Positions 8,463-16,831 of a stretch of DNA of 64,000 nucleotides are shown here, one piece after another. How positions within the stretch are numbered: the first letter of the stretch is position 1; each line of letters begins with the position of its first letter. A program made the translations under genes and the position numbers. Where the stretch lies: positions 223,052-287,051 of the forward strand of contig NZ_JAHHZF010000003.1 of NCBI RefSeq assembly GCF_018729455.1, written 5' to 3'. The notes beneath the pieces were generated by a model, which made no database searches, was not told the origin of the DNA, and saw nothing but the letters and a program-made list of their open reading frames with translations. The DNA is from Prosthecodimorpha staleyi (GTDB taxonomy: Bacteria; Pseudomonadota; Alphaproteobacteria; Rhizobiales; Ancalomicrobiaceae).

Positions 8463-9131
8463 TCAGAACTTGTAGCTGGCCCGGACCACGGCCTTGTGGG
8501 TCACGACATCGATCTTGGCGCCGTTGAAGTTCAACGTGCCGAGATCGGAGTACTTGTACTCCGCGCCCAGGATCCAGTTGTTGGTCACCGCGAACTCGGC
8601 GCCGCCACCGATGGTGTAGCCGACCATGGTTTCCTTCTTCGAAGCCGAACCGCCCGGGAACACCAGGAGCTTGGCCGACGCTTCAACTTCGTCCGCCGCG
8701 ATACCGCCGGCGACGTAGAACAGAGCGCGATCGGCCGCCAGACCGGCGCGGGCGCGCAGATCACCGGTCCAGTTGTGATCGGTGCCGCAGCGGAAAATGT
8801 TGCCCGGGCCGCAGCGGCCAGAACCGCTGGCGTTCGACCAGGCCAGGCTGCCTTCGACGCCGACCACCAGCATGTTGAACTGCATGTTGTAGCCGACATG
8901 GCCGCCGGCCAGCCATCCCTCGGCATTCGGGCCGCCCGGAACGTTGCGCCAGTCGTCGGCATTCCAGCTGTAGCCGACCTGGGCGCCGACATAGAGCCCG
9001 CTCCAGGTATAGGCCGACACCAGGGTCGGCGTGACCGGCACGACGACCGGCTTGACGCCGAGATCGGCGGCACTGGCCAGGGCGGTCGATGCGGCCAGCA
9101 TGGCCAAACCGGACAGGAAACGCTTCATCAT
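8463..9131 (-). CDS. Outer-membrane beta-barrel (porin-family) protein
   Basis: A 222-residue Omp25/Omp31-like protein beginning MMKRFLSGLAMLAASTALAS, a signal peptide cleaved after ASA. The mature chain has a short Val/Pro linker and YTWSGLYVGAQVGY, then alternating strands, and ends RASYKF. An internal pair of cysteines (about residues 108 and 115, around GRCGPGNIFRCG) is unusual for this family and could form a disulfide in a surface loop. It is flanked downstream by a terminator at 8415-8436 and upstream by the paralogue at 9318 with its own terminator, so it is likely transcribed separately. Confidence 0.88.
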   Translation of the reverse strand: MMKRFLSGLAMLAASTALASAADLGVKPVVVPVTPTLVSAYTWSGLYVGAQVGYSWNADDWRNVPGGPNAEGWLAGGHVGYNMQFNMLVVGVEGSLAWSNASGSGRCGPGNIFRCGTDHNWTGDLRARAGLAADRALFYVAGGIAADEVEASAKLLVFPGGSASKKETMVGYTIGGGAEFAVTNNWILGAEYKYSDLGTLNFNGAKIDVVTHKAVVRASYKF

Positions 9132-9256
9132 AACGGCCTCGCACCCGAAGAATCGTGGATTTCTCGCTTCACAGACTGACAGAGATGACAGACTGCGCAA
9201 GTGCAGGATGGCAACACTGCATCGCCAACCAACCGGCGGGCGCCCATTCTCGGCAT

Positions 9257-9287
9257 AAAAAGGGGGCGGCGTTTCCGCCACCCCCTT
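9257..9287 (-). terminator. Strong rho-independent terminator of omp gene
   Basis: A 12-position stem (one C-A mismatch) formed by AAGGGGGCGGCG and its partner, with a 4-nt loop. On the minus strand it is followed by five T residues. It sits 31 bp beyond the stop of the omp gene at 9318. Confidence 0.8.
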
Positions 9288-9317
9288 CGCAGTCAGCAAC
9301 CGATCCGGAATTCCGAA

Positions 9318-9926
9318 TCAGAACTTGTAGCTGAGACGGACCTGGAACACGTTGGTGCTCAGGTCGGCGCCGCCCTTGCCACCGATCTTGCCGTAATCCG
9401 CATACTTGTACTCGACGCCGGCGATCCAGTTGTTGGTGATCGCGTATTCGGCACCGAGACCCGCGGTCCAGCCGGTCTCGACGCGGCCGCTGTTCTTCTT
9501 CTTCACGCCGGCGTCCACGTCGGCGAAAGCGAAGCCGGCGGTGCCGAACACATGGAAGCGGTCGAACGCGACGCCGAGGCGGCCGCGGACGTCGCCGGTC
9601 CAATTGATGTCGGCCGACTTGGAGCTCATGTTGCTCCAGGACCAGCTGCCGTCGATGCCGGCCACCAGCATGTTCATCTGCCAGTTGGCACCGGCATGAA
9701 CGCCGGCGAGCCAGCCGTTCGGGTCCGACTTCAGCTTGCCGACATCGCCCGTGCCGTAGCCGGTCTGCAGACCGACATAGGCGCCGGTCCACATATAGGC
9801 CGGCAGCAGGGTCGGGGCCACCGGAACGGCGACCGGCGCCGGAGCGCGATAGAGGTCCGCGGCAGAGGCGGCTCCGGCTGTCAGGGCCAGACCCAGCACC
9901 GCGCCGAGCAGACGAAACTTCATCAT
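9318..9926 (-). CDS. Outer-membrane beta-barrel (porin-family) protein
   Basis: A 202-residue Omp25/Omp31-like protein. The start at 9926 (ATGATG) is chosen because GGGAG lies eight bases upstream; an ATG at 9941 would precede that site. The signal peptide MMKFRLLGAVLGLALTAG is cleaved after ASA. A linker of Ala/Pro/Val is followed by YMWTGAYVGLQTGYG, then the barrel and a C-terminal RLSYKF. It is the most upstream member of the four-gene cluster and shares the linker style (LYRAPAPVAVP) with the gene at 6417. A strong terminator follows. Confidence 0.88.
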   Translation of the reverse strand: MMKFRLLGAVLGLALTAGAASAADLYRAPAPVAVPVAPTLLPAYMWTGAYVGLQTGYGTGDVGKLKSDPNGWLAGVHAGANWQMNMLVAGIDGSWSWSNMSSKSADINWTGDVRGRLGVAFDRFHVFGTAGFAFADVDAGVKKKNSGRVETGWTAGLGAEYAITNNWIAGVEYKYADYGKIGGKGGADLSTNVFQVRLSYKF

Positions 9927-10374
9927 TTTCAGTACTCCCACCAGATTTCGATGTCGCGACTATAGGCACAGCCCGCGACGTGGCACGAGTGCAAATTTGC
10001 AACAACTCCATGGATGCGCGTGGCTAACCCCACGTTAACCATACGCCCCGCCGAGTTCCCTCGCGTCTCGGGATGGCATATCACGGTCATGACACACATG
10101 AGACTAACAAACCGTGAAGTCGTCACTTGGTTCCTGACTTAGTCACGACTTCGCCACGTTCGTTACCGAATGCGGCAGAAGAATGGAGCTCTGATAACAT
10201 TTCCTCAACATTTGACAGCTGGTCACGATCATGTGAGGTCCGCCAACACGGCTCCGCCGTTAAGGAACTGCGCCTGACGCAGGGCCGGGCGTGTCTTGCA
10301 GCCGCGGACGGGCCATATAGAAGGAGCCGACCAGACGCTCCCTCGCCGCCCGAATCCGGTCCGGCGCGACCAAG
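9927..10374. other. Divergent regulatory region between omp and uvrC
   Basis: About 450 bp, noticeably richer in A/T than the flanking genes. It holds the promoters of the minus-strand omp gene and of uvrC, an 8-bp inverted repeat at 10116-10152 and a TTGACA at 10212-10217 without a good -10 partner. A 65-codon minus frame (9929-10126) overlaps the expected omp leader and is not considered a gene. Confidence 0.35.
10116..10152. repeat. Inverted repeat GAAGTCGT / ACGACTTC
   Basis: Perfect 8-bp arms at 10116-10123 and 10145-10152 separated by 21 bp, in the divergent region upstream of omp and uvrC. The centre-to-centre distance of 29 bp is not an exact multiple of the helical turn. A regulator site is possible but unproven. 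Confidence 0.35.
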
Positions 10375-12297
10375 ATGCCCATGACCGAAGAGCCCGCCCC
10401 CTCCGAGACGACCGAACCGGCAACCGCGGCCCATGGGGCCGAGGTCATTGCCGATCTGGTCAAGCGCCTGCCCAACGAGCCGGGCGTCTATCGCATGATC
10501 GACCGCAAGGGCGACGTGCTCTATGTCGGCAAGGCGCGGAACCTGAAGAAGCGCGTCTCCAACTACGCCCGCGGCGCCGGCCTGTCGGCGCGCATCCTGC
10601 GCATGATCCGCGAGACGTCGACCATGGAATTCGTCCAGACCCGGACGGAGACCGAGGCGCTTCTGCTGGAAGCCAACCTGATCAAACGGCTGCGGCCGCG
10701 GTTCAACGTCCTTCTGCGCGACGACAAGAGCTTTCCGTATATTCTCGTTGCCGAAGATCATGCGGCGCCGTCGCTTGTCAAGCATCGCGGCGCGCGCAAG
10801 CGCAAGGGCAGCTATTTCGGCCCCTTCGCCTCGGCCGGCGCCGTCGGGCGCACGATCAATGCCCTGCAGAAGGCCTTCCTGATCCGAACCTGCTCGGATT
10901 CCGTCTACGAGACCCGCACCCGCCCCTGCCTGCTGTTCCAGATCAAGCGCTGCGCCGCCCCCTGCACCGGCGAGATCGACGCCGCCGGCTACGCCGAACT
11001 GGTCGCCGAGGCCAAGGCCTTCCTGTCGGGGCGCAGCCAGGCCGTGAAGGCGGATCTGGCCGCCGCCATGGAGCAGGCGTCCGATGCGCTCGATTTCGAG
11101 CGCGCTGCCGTCTGCCGCGATCGGCTGGCCGCATTGAGCCACGTCCAGTCGCACCAGGGCATCAATCCGCAGACCGTGGAGGAGGCGGATGTCTTCGCCG
11201 CCCACCATGAAGGCGCGCAGACCTGCATCCAGGTATTCTTCTTCCGCACCGGCCAGAACTGGGGCAACCGGGCCTATTTCCCGCGCGCCGACAAGTCGCT
11301 GTCCGAGGCGGAGATCCTGGAATCCTTCGTCGCCCAGTTCTACGACGACAAGCCGGTGCCGCGATTGATCCTGCTCAGCCACGATCTCGAGGAGCGCGAA
11401 CTGCTGGAGCAGGCTCTGTGCGAACGTGCCGGCGCGCGGGTCGAGGTCGCGGTGCCCAAGCGCGGCGAGAAGAAGGACCTGGTCGAGCACGCCCTGCTCA
11501 ACGCCCGCGAGGCGCTCGGGCGCCGGCTGGCCGAATCGTCCAGCCAGGCGCGCCTGCTCGCCGGGCTCGGGACCGCCTTCGGCCTTGCCGAGGCGCCCAA
11601 GCGGGTCGAGGTCTACGACAACAGCCACATCATGGGGACGAACGCGGTCGGCGCCATGATCGTGGCCGGGCCCGACGGCTTCGTGAAGAACCAGTACCGC
11701 AAGTTCAACATCCGCTCGACCGACCTGACGCCCGGCGACGACTACGGCATGATGCGCGAGGTGCTGACCCGCCGTTTCGCACGCCTGGTGCGCGAAGCTG
11801 GTGCTAAGGCCGAAGCGCCACGCGACGAGCAGGGCTTCGGGGCCTGGCCGGATCTGGTCTTCGTCGATGGCGGCAAGGGCCAGTTGGAGGCCGCCCGCCA
11901 GGTTCTCGCCGATCTCGGCATCCTCGAGGACGTGCCGTTGGTCGGCATCGCCAAGGGACCGGATCGGGATGCCGGGCGCGAGCGATTCTTCATCCCCGGC
12001 CGGCCCGACTTCATGCTGCCGGAGCGCGACGCCGTGCTCTATTTCGTGCAGCGCCTGCGCGACGAGGCGCATCGCTTCGCCATCGGCACCCATCGTGCAA
12101 AGCGTTCCAAGGCAATCGGCCAATCGGCGCTCGACGAGATTGCCGGCGTCGGCCCGACCCGCAAGCGCGCCCTGCTGCGCCATTTCGGCACCATCAAGGC
12201 GATCTCGAAGGCCGCCATGGAGGATCTGATGCAGGTCGACGGCATTTCGGAAAGCCTCGCCGAGGCAATCCACGATCATTTCCATGAGGATGCGTGA
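10375..12297 (+). CDS. uvrC: Excinuclease ABC subunit C
   Basis: UvrC makes the 3' and 5' incisions in nucleotide-excision repair after UvrAB loads on a lesion. The 640-residue product has all domains in order: an N-terminal GIY-YIG nuclease ([20 protein letters not shown], about residues 35-55), a Cys-rich segment, a UVR motif (about 205-240), an RNase H-like endonuclease domain (VEVYDNSH and FVDGGKGQ) and tandem helix-hairpin-helix repeats at the C terminus ([17 protein letters not shown]). Length is typical. A Thr/Ala-rich N-terminal tail of about 20 residues precedes the nuclease. The gene is followed after 95 bp by the P450-like cassette. Confidence 0.97.
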   Translation: MPMTEEPAPSETTEPATAAHGAEVIADLVKRLPNEPGVYRMIDRKGDVLYVGKARNLKKRVSNYARGAGLSARILRMIRETSTMEFVQTRTETEALLLEANLIKRLRPRFNVLLRDDKSFPYILVAEDHAAPSLVKHRGARKRKGSYFGPFASAGAVGRTINALQKAFLIRTCSDSVYETRTRPCLLFQIKRCAAPCTGEIDAAGYAELVAEAKAFLSGRSQAVKADLAAAMEQASDALDFERAAVCRDRLAALSHVQSHQGINPQTVEEADVFAAHHEGAQTCIQVFFFRTGQNWGNRAYFPRADKSLSEAEILESFVAQFYDDKPVPRLILLSHDLEERELLEQALCERAGARVEVAVPKRGEKKDLVEHALLNAREALGRRLAESSSQARLLAGLGTAFGLAEAPKRVEVYDNSHIMGTNAVGAMIVAGPDGFVKNQYRKFNIRSTDLTPGDDYGMMREVLTRRFARLVREAGAKAEAPRDEQGFGAWPDLVFVDGGKGQLEAARQVLADLGILEDVPLVGIAKGPDRDAGRERFFIPGRPDFMLPERDAVLYFVQRLRDEAHRFAIGTHRAKRSKAIGQSALDEIAGVGPTRKRALLRHFGTIKAISKAAMEDLMQVDGISESLAEAIHDHFHEDA

Positions 12298-12392
12298 CCC
12301 GTAACGGGTTGCCGGACACGGCCCGAGCAATGCGCGGCGCTTCCGATCCCACTCCCGGTCAGCTAATAAGGAACCGACGGCGAGAGGCAATC

Positions 12393-13400
12393 ATGGGCGA
12401 TATCGCGGAAGTGGAATGTGGCTTGCGCTGGGACGAGGGTCTCCAGGCCTGGATGGTCGAATCCACCGGGCTCGCGGAGACCGTGCTCGCCCATCCCGGC
12501 CTGTCGGCGCCGCCTTACGGCGAACTCTACCGCAAGCTTGGCGAGCATTTCGGCGTCGCCTTCGACAACCTGCGCTTCGCCTACTCGCATATCCCGCTCT
12601 GCCTCCACGCCGCCGAACACGCCAAGGCCCGGCGCGGCATCGCCGGCCACCTCGCCACCCGCCGCGGGCCGCTCGATGCCGTCGCACCGGCCCTGGTCGC
12701 CCGCCATTTCGGTGCCTTGAAGCAGCCGGGCACGATCGACCTGATGCAGGCCGTCATCGAGCCCTTCGTGATCGACCTTCTGTCGGCGGTGACCGGCCTC
12801 GACGACATTGGCGCCGATCAGGCCCCGACCGCATCGCAGATCTTCGGACGCGGCGTCGGCATGGCGCGGCGCCGGCGCATGGAAGCCGAAATGGGCCGCC
12901 TGCGCCAACATATCGCCGACGTGCTCGGCCAGGATCCCGGCAGCGACGATGTCGGCCGGAGCATGGCGCTGCTGATTCTCGGGCGCGACGCCCTGACCGG
13001 CTCGCTCGGCACCAGCCTTTACGCGCTGCTGAAGGAAGCCGGGCCGGTTCCGTTGGCGGCCGTCGCCTTTCCGGAGATGATGCCGGACACCGGTGTGCCG
13101 TATACGGAACGCTTCGTTGTCGAGCCGGTCGAGATCGCCGGCAGGACTTTTGCGATCGGCGAGAAGTTCCGGGTTTTCCTCGCCCCCTTCACGCAGACCG
13201 GCGAAACACGCGATCGGGCCAAGATTTTCGGCGTCGGCGCGCATACCTGCCTTGGCCGACCGTTGTCCCTCGACATCTGGCGCTGCATCGGGCAAGTCTT
13301 CGCGGAGACCACGACCCGGGTGGAGATCGTCGACTACGCTTTGCGCGAAGACGAGGTCTTCGCCTATCCTGTTCGCTTTCTCGTAAGGATCGACGAATGA
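12393..13400 (+). CDS. Degenerate, short cytochrome P450-like protein
   Basis: A 335-residue P450-fold protein, shorter than the usual 400. The start at 12393 has GAGAGG upstream. The heme-thiolate loop FGVGAHTCLG (Cys286) is intact, and HAAEHAKARRGIAGH resembles the helix-C heme-propionate region. Helix I reads LGRDALTGS, where the usual AGxDTT oxygen-activating Thr is absent (Ala200/Leu201). The K-helix ExxR cannot be found: the equivalent place reads PEMMP. The helix I to heme-loop interval is shortened. It overlaps the following acyl carrier protein gene by 4 nt, which suggests a carrier-bound substrate, as known for BioI and for P450s of natural-product pathways. Catalysis might be peroxide-type, or the protein may only bind heme; undecided. 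Confidence 0.82.
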   Translation: MGDIAEVECGLRWDEGLQAWMVESTGLAETVLAHPGLSAPPYGELYRKLGEHFGVAFDNLRFAYSHIPLCLHAAEHAKARRGIAGHLATRRGPLDAVAPALVARHFGALKQPGTIDLMQAVIEPFVIDLLSAVTGLDDIGADQAPTASQIFGRGVGMARRRRMEAEMGRLRQHIADVLGQDPGSDDVGRSMALLILGRDALTGSLGTSLYALLKEAGPVPLAAVAFPEMMPDTGVPYTERFVVEPVEIAGRTFAIGEKFRVFLAPFTQTGETRDRAKIFGVGAHTCLGRPLSLDIWRCIGQVFAETTTRVEIVDYALREDEVFAYPVRFLVRIDE

Positions 13401-13663
13401 GCATCGAAGCCCGGCAGATCGTAGTCGATGCCCTCCAGAAGGCGATGGGAACGTTCGACAACAGCGGACTTTCGACGCGGCTGAACGACCCCGCCGGCGA
13501 TGTGGCGCTGTCCGAACTCGGGCTCGACAGCCTGACCGGGATCGAATGGTGCATGGAGATCGAGACCGCAACGGGGCTCGAACTCGATCCGGCCGTGCTG
13601 GGCCGGCTCGACACCCTGTCGGCCTTCGTCGACCATGTCGCAGGCCGCCTCGAGGCCGCGTGA
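13397..13663 (+). CDS. Acyl carrier protein
   Basis: An 88-residue phosphopantetheine-binding protein with the attachment motif LGLDSLTGIEW (Ser45) and a four-helix, acidic composition. This is not the housekeeping AcpP, which carries GADSLDTVE. Its ATG overlaps the P450-like stop (ATGA), and its stop overlaps the next GTG start (GTGA), so all three proteins are likely made in fixed ratio. There is no ketosynthase, adenylation or phosphopantetheinyl transferase gene next to it, so the acyl donor must come from elsewhere. An AMP-forming ligase at 54952 is a remote candidate. Confidence 0.9.
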   Translation: MSIEARQIVVDALQKAMGTFDNSGLSTRLNDPAGDVALSELGLDSLTGIEWCMEIETATGLELDPAVLGRLDTLSAFVDHVAGRLEAA

Positions 13664-14742
13664 GCGACGCCTTCGCCCTTCCAGCCTATATAGCCCGGTT
13701 CAAGGCGGCCCGGACGCCATCGGAACTCGCCGTCCGCTTCGCGGAGGCGGACGATGCCCTCACCCCGCACGAATATCTCGCGCTCGGCGATCTGCTGGCG
13801 GAGATCCTTCCGGAGGTGCTGCCGCACTACCGCAACCGGCAGGTGACCAAGCATATTACCGCCCGGAACGCACAACCCTATGCCCGGCACCCGCTGGGGC
13901 CTCATGTCCTGAAATTCGCCGATTCCTCCGTGCCGGACGACCGGAAGACCCTCCTGGTCGCCTTCACCGGCCTGAAGCCGCGGCTGATGTTGCCCAATCT
14001 GGTTCTGCTGCAGACCCTGCCGGCGGAACTCTTCGATCTCGTGATCTGCTACGATCCCGGCCATGATCATTTCGTCGCCGGAACGGTGGACTATGCCGAC
14101 AGCTTCCCCGACCTGGTCCGGCGCCTGAACGCCGACCTCCGGCCGGACCGCTACCGCCGGCATGTGGCGATCGGGACCTCGATGGGTGGGCTTCCGGCCA
14201 TCCGCTACGGATTGCTCGGGGGAGTCGAGGAGGTGGTCGCCATTTCCGCAGCGACGCCCTGGCACATCAACCGGCTCAAGGTCGGGCGGCCGACCGAGGC
14301 CTTCGATCCGCTCTGCGCCTGCATGGCCGGCCGGACACCCCCGACCCTGGCGGTGTTCAGTGCCTTGAACCGTACCGATTCGAAGGTGGCCTATTGGCTC
14401 GGCGAGCATTTCGGTGCGCGACTCCGGCCGATCCCGGACGAGGCCGGACACAATCCGTTGTCTGCGATGTGGCGGGACGGCCGGCTGCCCGGCCTGCTGG
14501 GCGAGCTTTTGCACTTCACGCCCGACACGGACCCGGTCGCTTCCGAGCCGGCGAGGCCGCAGGAGACTCCGAAGCCGAAACCTCAGGAGAAGCCGGCGGT
14601 CGAAGCGAGCCCGAAGAGAATGGCGACGGTCAAGGACAGGCCGGCGCCGTCTGCCTTCGTCCGCTTCTGGCGCCGGCTGGCCCGCCGGATCGGACTGGCA
14701 TCCAAGCCCGCGCGCAAGCCTCCCCGATCCGACGCGACCTGA
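13660..14742 (+). CDS. Alpha/beta hydrolase-like protein of the P450-ACP cassette
   Basis: A 360-residue protein read from GTG 13660, which overlaps the acyl carrier stop. An N-terminal helical extension (about 1-95) precedes an alpha/beta-hydrolase core with nucleophile elbow GTSMGG (Ser174), a plausible acid near Asp240 and a late His264 in EAGHNPL, so the triad appears complete. The C-terminal 75 residues are Pro/Lys/Glu-rich, then Arg-rich, and look disordered. In this context it most likely releases or transfers an acyl group from the carrier protein as a thioesterase or acyltransferase. I do not recognise a named family. Confidence 0.8.
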   Translation: MSDAFALPAYIARFKAARTPSELAVRFAEADDALTPHEYLALGDLLAEILPEVLPHYRNRQVTKHITARNAQPYARHPLGPHVLKFADSSVPDDRKTLLVAFTGLKPRLMLPNLVLLQTLPAELFDLVICYDPGHDHFVAGTVDYADSFPDLVRRLNADLRPDRYRRHVAIGTSMGGLPAIRYGLLGGVEEVVAISAATPWHINRLKVGRPTEAFDPLCACMAGRTPPTLAVFSALNRTDSKVAYWLGEHFGARLRPIPDEAGHNPLSAMWRDGRLPGLLGELLHFTPDTDPVASEPARPQETPKPKPQEKPAVEASPKRMATVKDRPAPSAFVRFWRRLARRIGLASKPARKPPRSDAT

Positions 14743-14852
14743 AGCCGGGCGGACCTGCGCTACGGCGGCGTTGACGGGGAGCCTCGGGCCATGTTCTCTC
14801 CGTCAGGACCGGCCTTGAGCCGGAAGGCCCCGACAGCAGGAGTGCGCCGGGA

Positions 14853-15425
14853 ATGTCGGCATGGAACCTGCCCAACATCCTGACCTTTGGGCGAATCGCT
14901 GCCGTGCCGTTGGTCGTGGCCTGCTTCACCCTCCCCGAACTGCCGACCTTCACGTCGCGCTGGGTCGCCTTCGCCATCTATGCTGCGGCGGCGATCACGG
15001 ACTTCTTCGACGGCTATCTGGCGCGCGCCTGGCAGCAGCAATCCGCGCTCGGACGCATGCTCGACCCGATCGCCGACAAACTGCTGGTCGCGTCGTGCCT
15101 CCTCATCCTGACCGACGACGGCACCATCGCCGGCTGGACCGTGATCGCGGCCGTGATCATCCTGTGCCGCGAGATTCTCGTTTCGGGCCTGCGCGAATTC
15201 CTGGCCGAACTCAGGGTCAGCGTGCCGGTCACCCGGCTCGCCAAATGGAAGACCACCGCCCAGCTGGTCGCGATCGGCTTCCTGATCGTCGGCTCGTCCG
15301 GCGAGCGCATCCTCCCCTACACGGTCGAGATCGGCATCGTCCTGCTCTGGATTTCCGCCATCCTCACCCTCTATACCGGCTACGACTACTTCCGGGCCGG
15401 GATCGGCCATCTGATCGAGGATTGA
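14853..15425 (+). CDS. pgsA: CDP-diacylglycerol--glycerol-3-phosphate 3-phosphatidyltransferase
   Basis: Makes phosphatidylglycerol phosphate from CDP-diacylglycerol and glycerol 3-phosphate at the inner membrane, the committed step to phosphatidylglycerol and cardiolipin. The 190-residue product has four to five membrane spans and the complete CDP-alcohol phosphatidyltransferase motif: DFFDGYLAR followed by GRMLDPIAD, providing all metal-binding Asp residues. AGGAG lies upstream of the ATG. It is followed after 3 bp by moaD and then moaE, a gene order often seen in Rhizobiales, often with uvrC upstream; here the P450-ACP-hydrolase cassette lies between uvrC and pgsA. Confidence 0.96.
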   Translation: MSAWNLPNILTFGRIAAVPLVVACFTLPELPTFTSRWVAFAIYAAAAITDFFDGYLARAWQQQSALGRMLDPIADKLLVASCLLILTDDGTIAGWTVIAAVIILCREILVSGLREFLAELRVSVPVTRLAKWKTTAQLVAIGFLIVGSSGERILPYTVEIGIVLLWISAILTLYTGYDYFRAGIGHLIED

Positions 15426-15428
15426 GCC

Positions 15429-15680
15429 TTGCGGCTTCTCTATTTCGCCTGGGTGCGCGAGCGGATCGGCAAGACCGAGGAGACCGTGGACCTGCCGGCG
15501 CATGTCAGGACCGGGGCCGACCTGCTGGCCTGGCTGAAGACCCGCGGCGAGGAATATGACCACGCCCTGGAGCGCCCGGACGTGATCCGGCTGGCCGTCG
15601 ACCAGATGCATGTCCGCCAGACCGAAGACATTGCAGGGGCACGCGAAATCGCGCTGTTCCCGCCCATGACGGGCGGTTGA
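15429..15680 (+). CDS. moaD: Molybdopterin synthase sulfur-carrier subunit
   Basis: The small subunit of molybdopterin synthase (83 aa). The beta-grasp fold ends in TGG, whose terminal glycine is adenylated and thiocarboxylated by MoeB to deliver sulfur for the dithiolene of the molybdenum cofactor. Translation appears to start at TTG 15429, 3 bp past the pgsA stop; no in-frame ATG is better placed. moaE follows after 7 bp, so the two subunits are cotranslated. Confidence 0.93.
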   Translation: MRLLYFAWVRERIGKTEETVDLPAHVRTGADLLAWLKTRGEEYDHALERPDVIRLAVDQMHVRQTEDIAGAREIALFPPMTGG

Positions 15681-15687
15681 GGCGGCC

Positions 15688-16164
15688 ATGGCGGCGATCC
15701 CGATCACCATCCGTGTCCAGGCCGAGCCGTTCGATTCCGAGGCCGAGGTCGCCCTGCTGAGGGCCGGGCGGACCGATGTCGGGGCGGTCGTGACCTTCCA
15801 GGGCCTGTGCCGCTCCGAGGGCGGCAGTCTGGCGGCACTCGAACTCGAACACTATCCGGGCATGGCCGAAACCGAGATCCGGCGGGTCGCCGAGGCGGCG
15901 GCGGCGCGCTGGCCGGTGCTCGGGCTCGCCGCAATCCACCGATACGGCAAGATTGCCCCCGGCGCCCCGATCGTGCTGGTCGTCGCCACGTCGTCGCACC
16001 GACAGGCCGCCTTCGAAGCCGCCGCCTTCCTGATGGACTTCCTGAAGACCCGCGCCCCCTTCTGGAAGAAGGAGCACCATGCCGACGGCCGCGAGGGCGG
16101 GTGGGTCGACGCGCGCGAGGCCGACGACGCGGCCGCGGCGCGCTGGGGCGGAGAGGCGCCGTGA
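15688..16164 (+). CDS. moaE: Molybdopterin synthase catalytic subunit
   Basis: The large subunit of molybdopterin synthase (158 aa), converting cyclic pyranopterin monophosphate to molybdopterin with sulfur from MoaD. Recognised by VGAVVTFQGLCR, LELEHYPGM and the signature KTRAPFWKKE containing the active-site lysines. It forms a heterotetramer with MoaD encoded just upstream. The stop overlaps the GTG start of a small membrane protein gene (GTGA). Confidence 0.95.
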   Translation: MAAIPITIRVQAEPFDSEAEVALLRAGRTDVGAVVTFQGLCRSEGGSLAALELEHYPGMAETEIRRVAEAAAARWPVLGLAAIHRYGKIAPGAPIVLVVATSSHRQAAFEAAAFLMDFLKTRAPFWKKEHHADGREGGWVDAREADDAAAARWGGEAP

Positions 16165-16544
16165 CGGCGGACGACCGCGCCACCAGCGCTTCGGCCGGGT
16201 CCACGACGGCAGCGCCCGACGACGCGCCGCGCGGCGGCGGCATGCCGGGGCCCGATGCCCGCATGGCCCTCGGCGACGGGGCCAAGCCTCCCGGCCAGGA
16301 GCGTCCGCCGGTCACCGTCGAGAGCCTGCGCGAGATCCGCGCCGCGCTCGGCTATGGCATCCTGTTCATGGTCATCGGCGGACTGGTCTTCACGCTGGCC
16401 GGCTTCGGCTTCACCGCCATGATGGGCACAAGCTGCTTCGAAGGCTTCTGTGCCTACGTGCCCTTCCTCTACTTCGCCCCGCTCGGCCTGATCGCCGGCT
16501 TCGTGCTGGGCGCGAAGATCGGCCGCGCCAAGGCGCGTTCGTAG
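16161..16544 (+). CDS. Small membrane protein of unknown function
   Basis: A 127-residue product read from GTG 16161, which overlaps the moaE stop. The first 60 residues are Ala/Pro/Gly-rich and probably disordered. Two membrane helices follow (about 64-87 and 99-120), separated by a short Cys-containing loop (TSCFEGFCAY), and a basic tail ends the protein. No family is recognised. Coupling to moaE suggests coexpression, not necessarily shared function. Confidence 0.68.
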   Translation: MTADDRATSASAGSTTAAPDDAPRGGGMPGPDARMALGDGAKPPGQERPPVTVESLREIRAALGYGILFMVIGGLVFTLAGFGFTAMMGTSCFEGFCAYVPFLYFAPLGLIAGFVLGAKIGRAKARS

Positions 16545-16546
16545 GG

Positions 16547-16831
16547 TCAAGCTGCGTCCAGCCGCTCGAGCGCTTCGCGCAGAATGGTGTTGATACGGTC
16601 GTCGAGATCCGGTCCGGCCCCCAGGCGCTCGACCAGAGCCCGATCGAGATGCACCGTCACGGTCTTCGCAAACTGGCGACGGGCGTTCGCCAGCATCTCC
16701 GGCGACGGCTCGTAGGTATCGGGATCATCGGCGATGGCTGCCCGGATCTCTTCATCCGAGAGATCGCGAAATCGATTCCACGCCTCATCCGTGTGCGTCC
16801 CGATAGGCCTCCCAATATTGGTTTCGCTCAT
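16547..16831 (-). CDS. brnA: BrnA-family antitoxin
   Basis: A 94-residue antitoxin that would bind and neutralise BrnT and repress the operon. The C-terminal half has the ribbon-helix-helix-like segment VTVHLDRALVERL followed by a helix. The N-terminal half with EAWNRFRDLSDEEI is typical of BrnA. The start at 16831 makes the gene overlap the end of brnT by 47 nt, longer than usual for this pair; a shorter protein cannot be excluded, but the N-terminal segment looks family-like. It is convergent with the small membrane protein gene, only 2 bp apart. Confidence 0.82.
   Translation of the reverse strand: MSETNIGRPIGTHTDEAWNRFRDLSDEEIRAAIADDPDTYEPSPEMLANARRQFAKTVTVHLDRALVERLGAGPDLDDRINTILREALERLDAA

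Noticed and set aside
9929-10126. 65-codon minus-strand frame upstream of the omp gene
   Set aside because: It covers the expected leader and promoter and has no signal peptide or family resemblance.
10123-12390. 755-codon minus-strand open frame
   Set aside because: It lies antisense to uvrC, whose domains are complete. Long antisense frames are expected in GC-rich DNA and its product shows no family motif.
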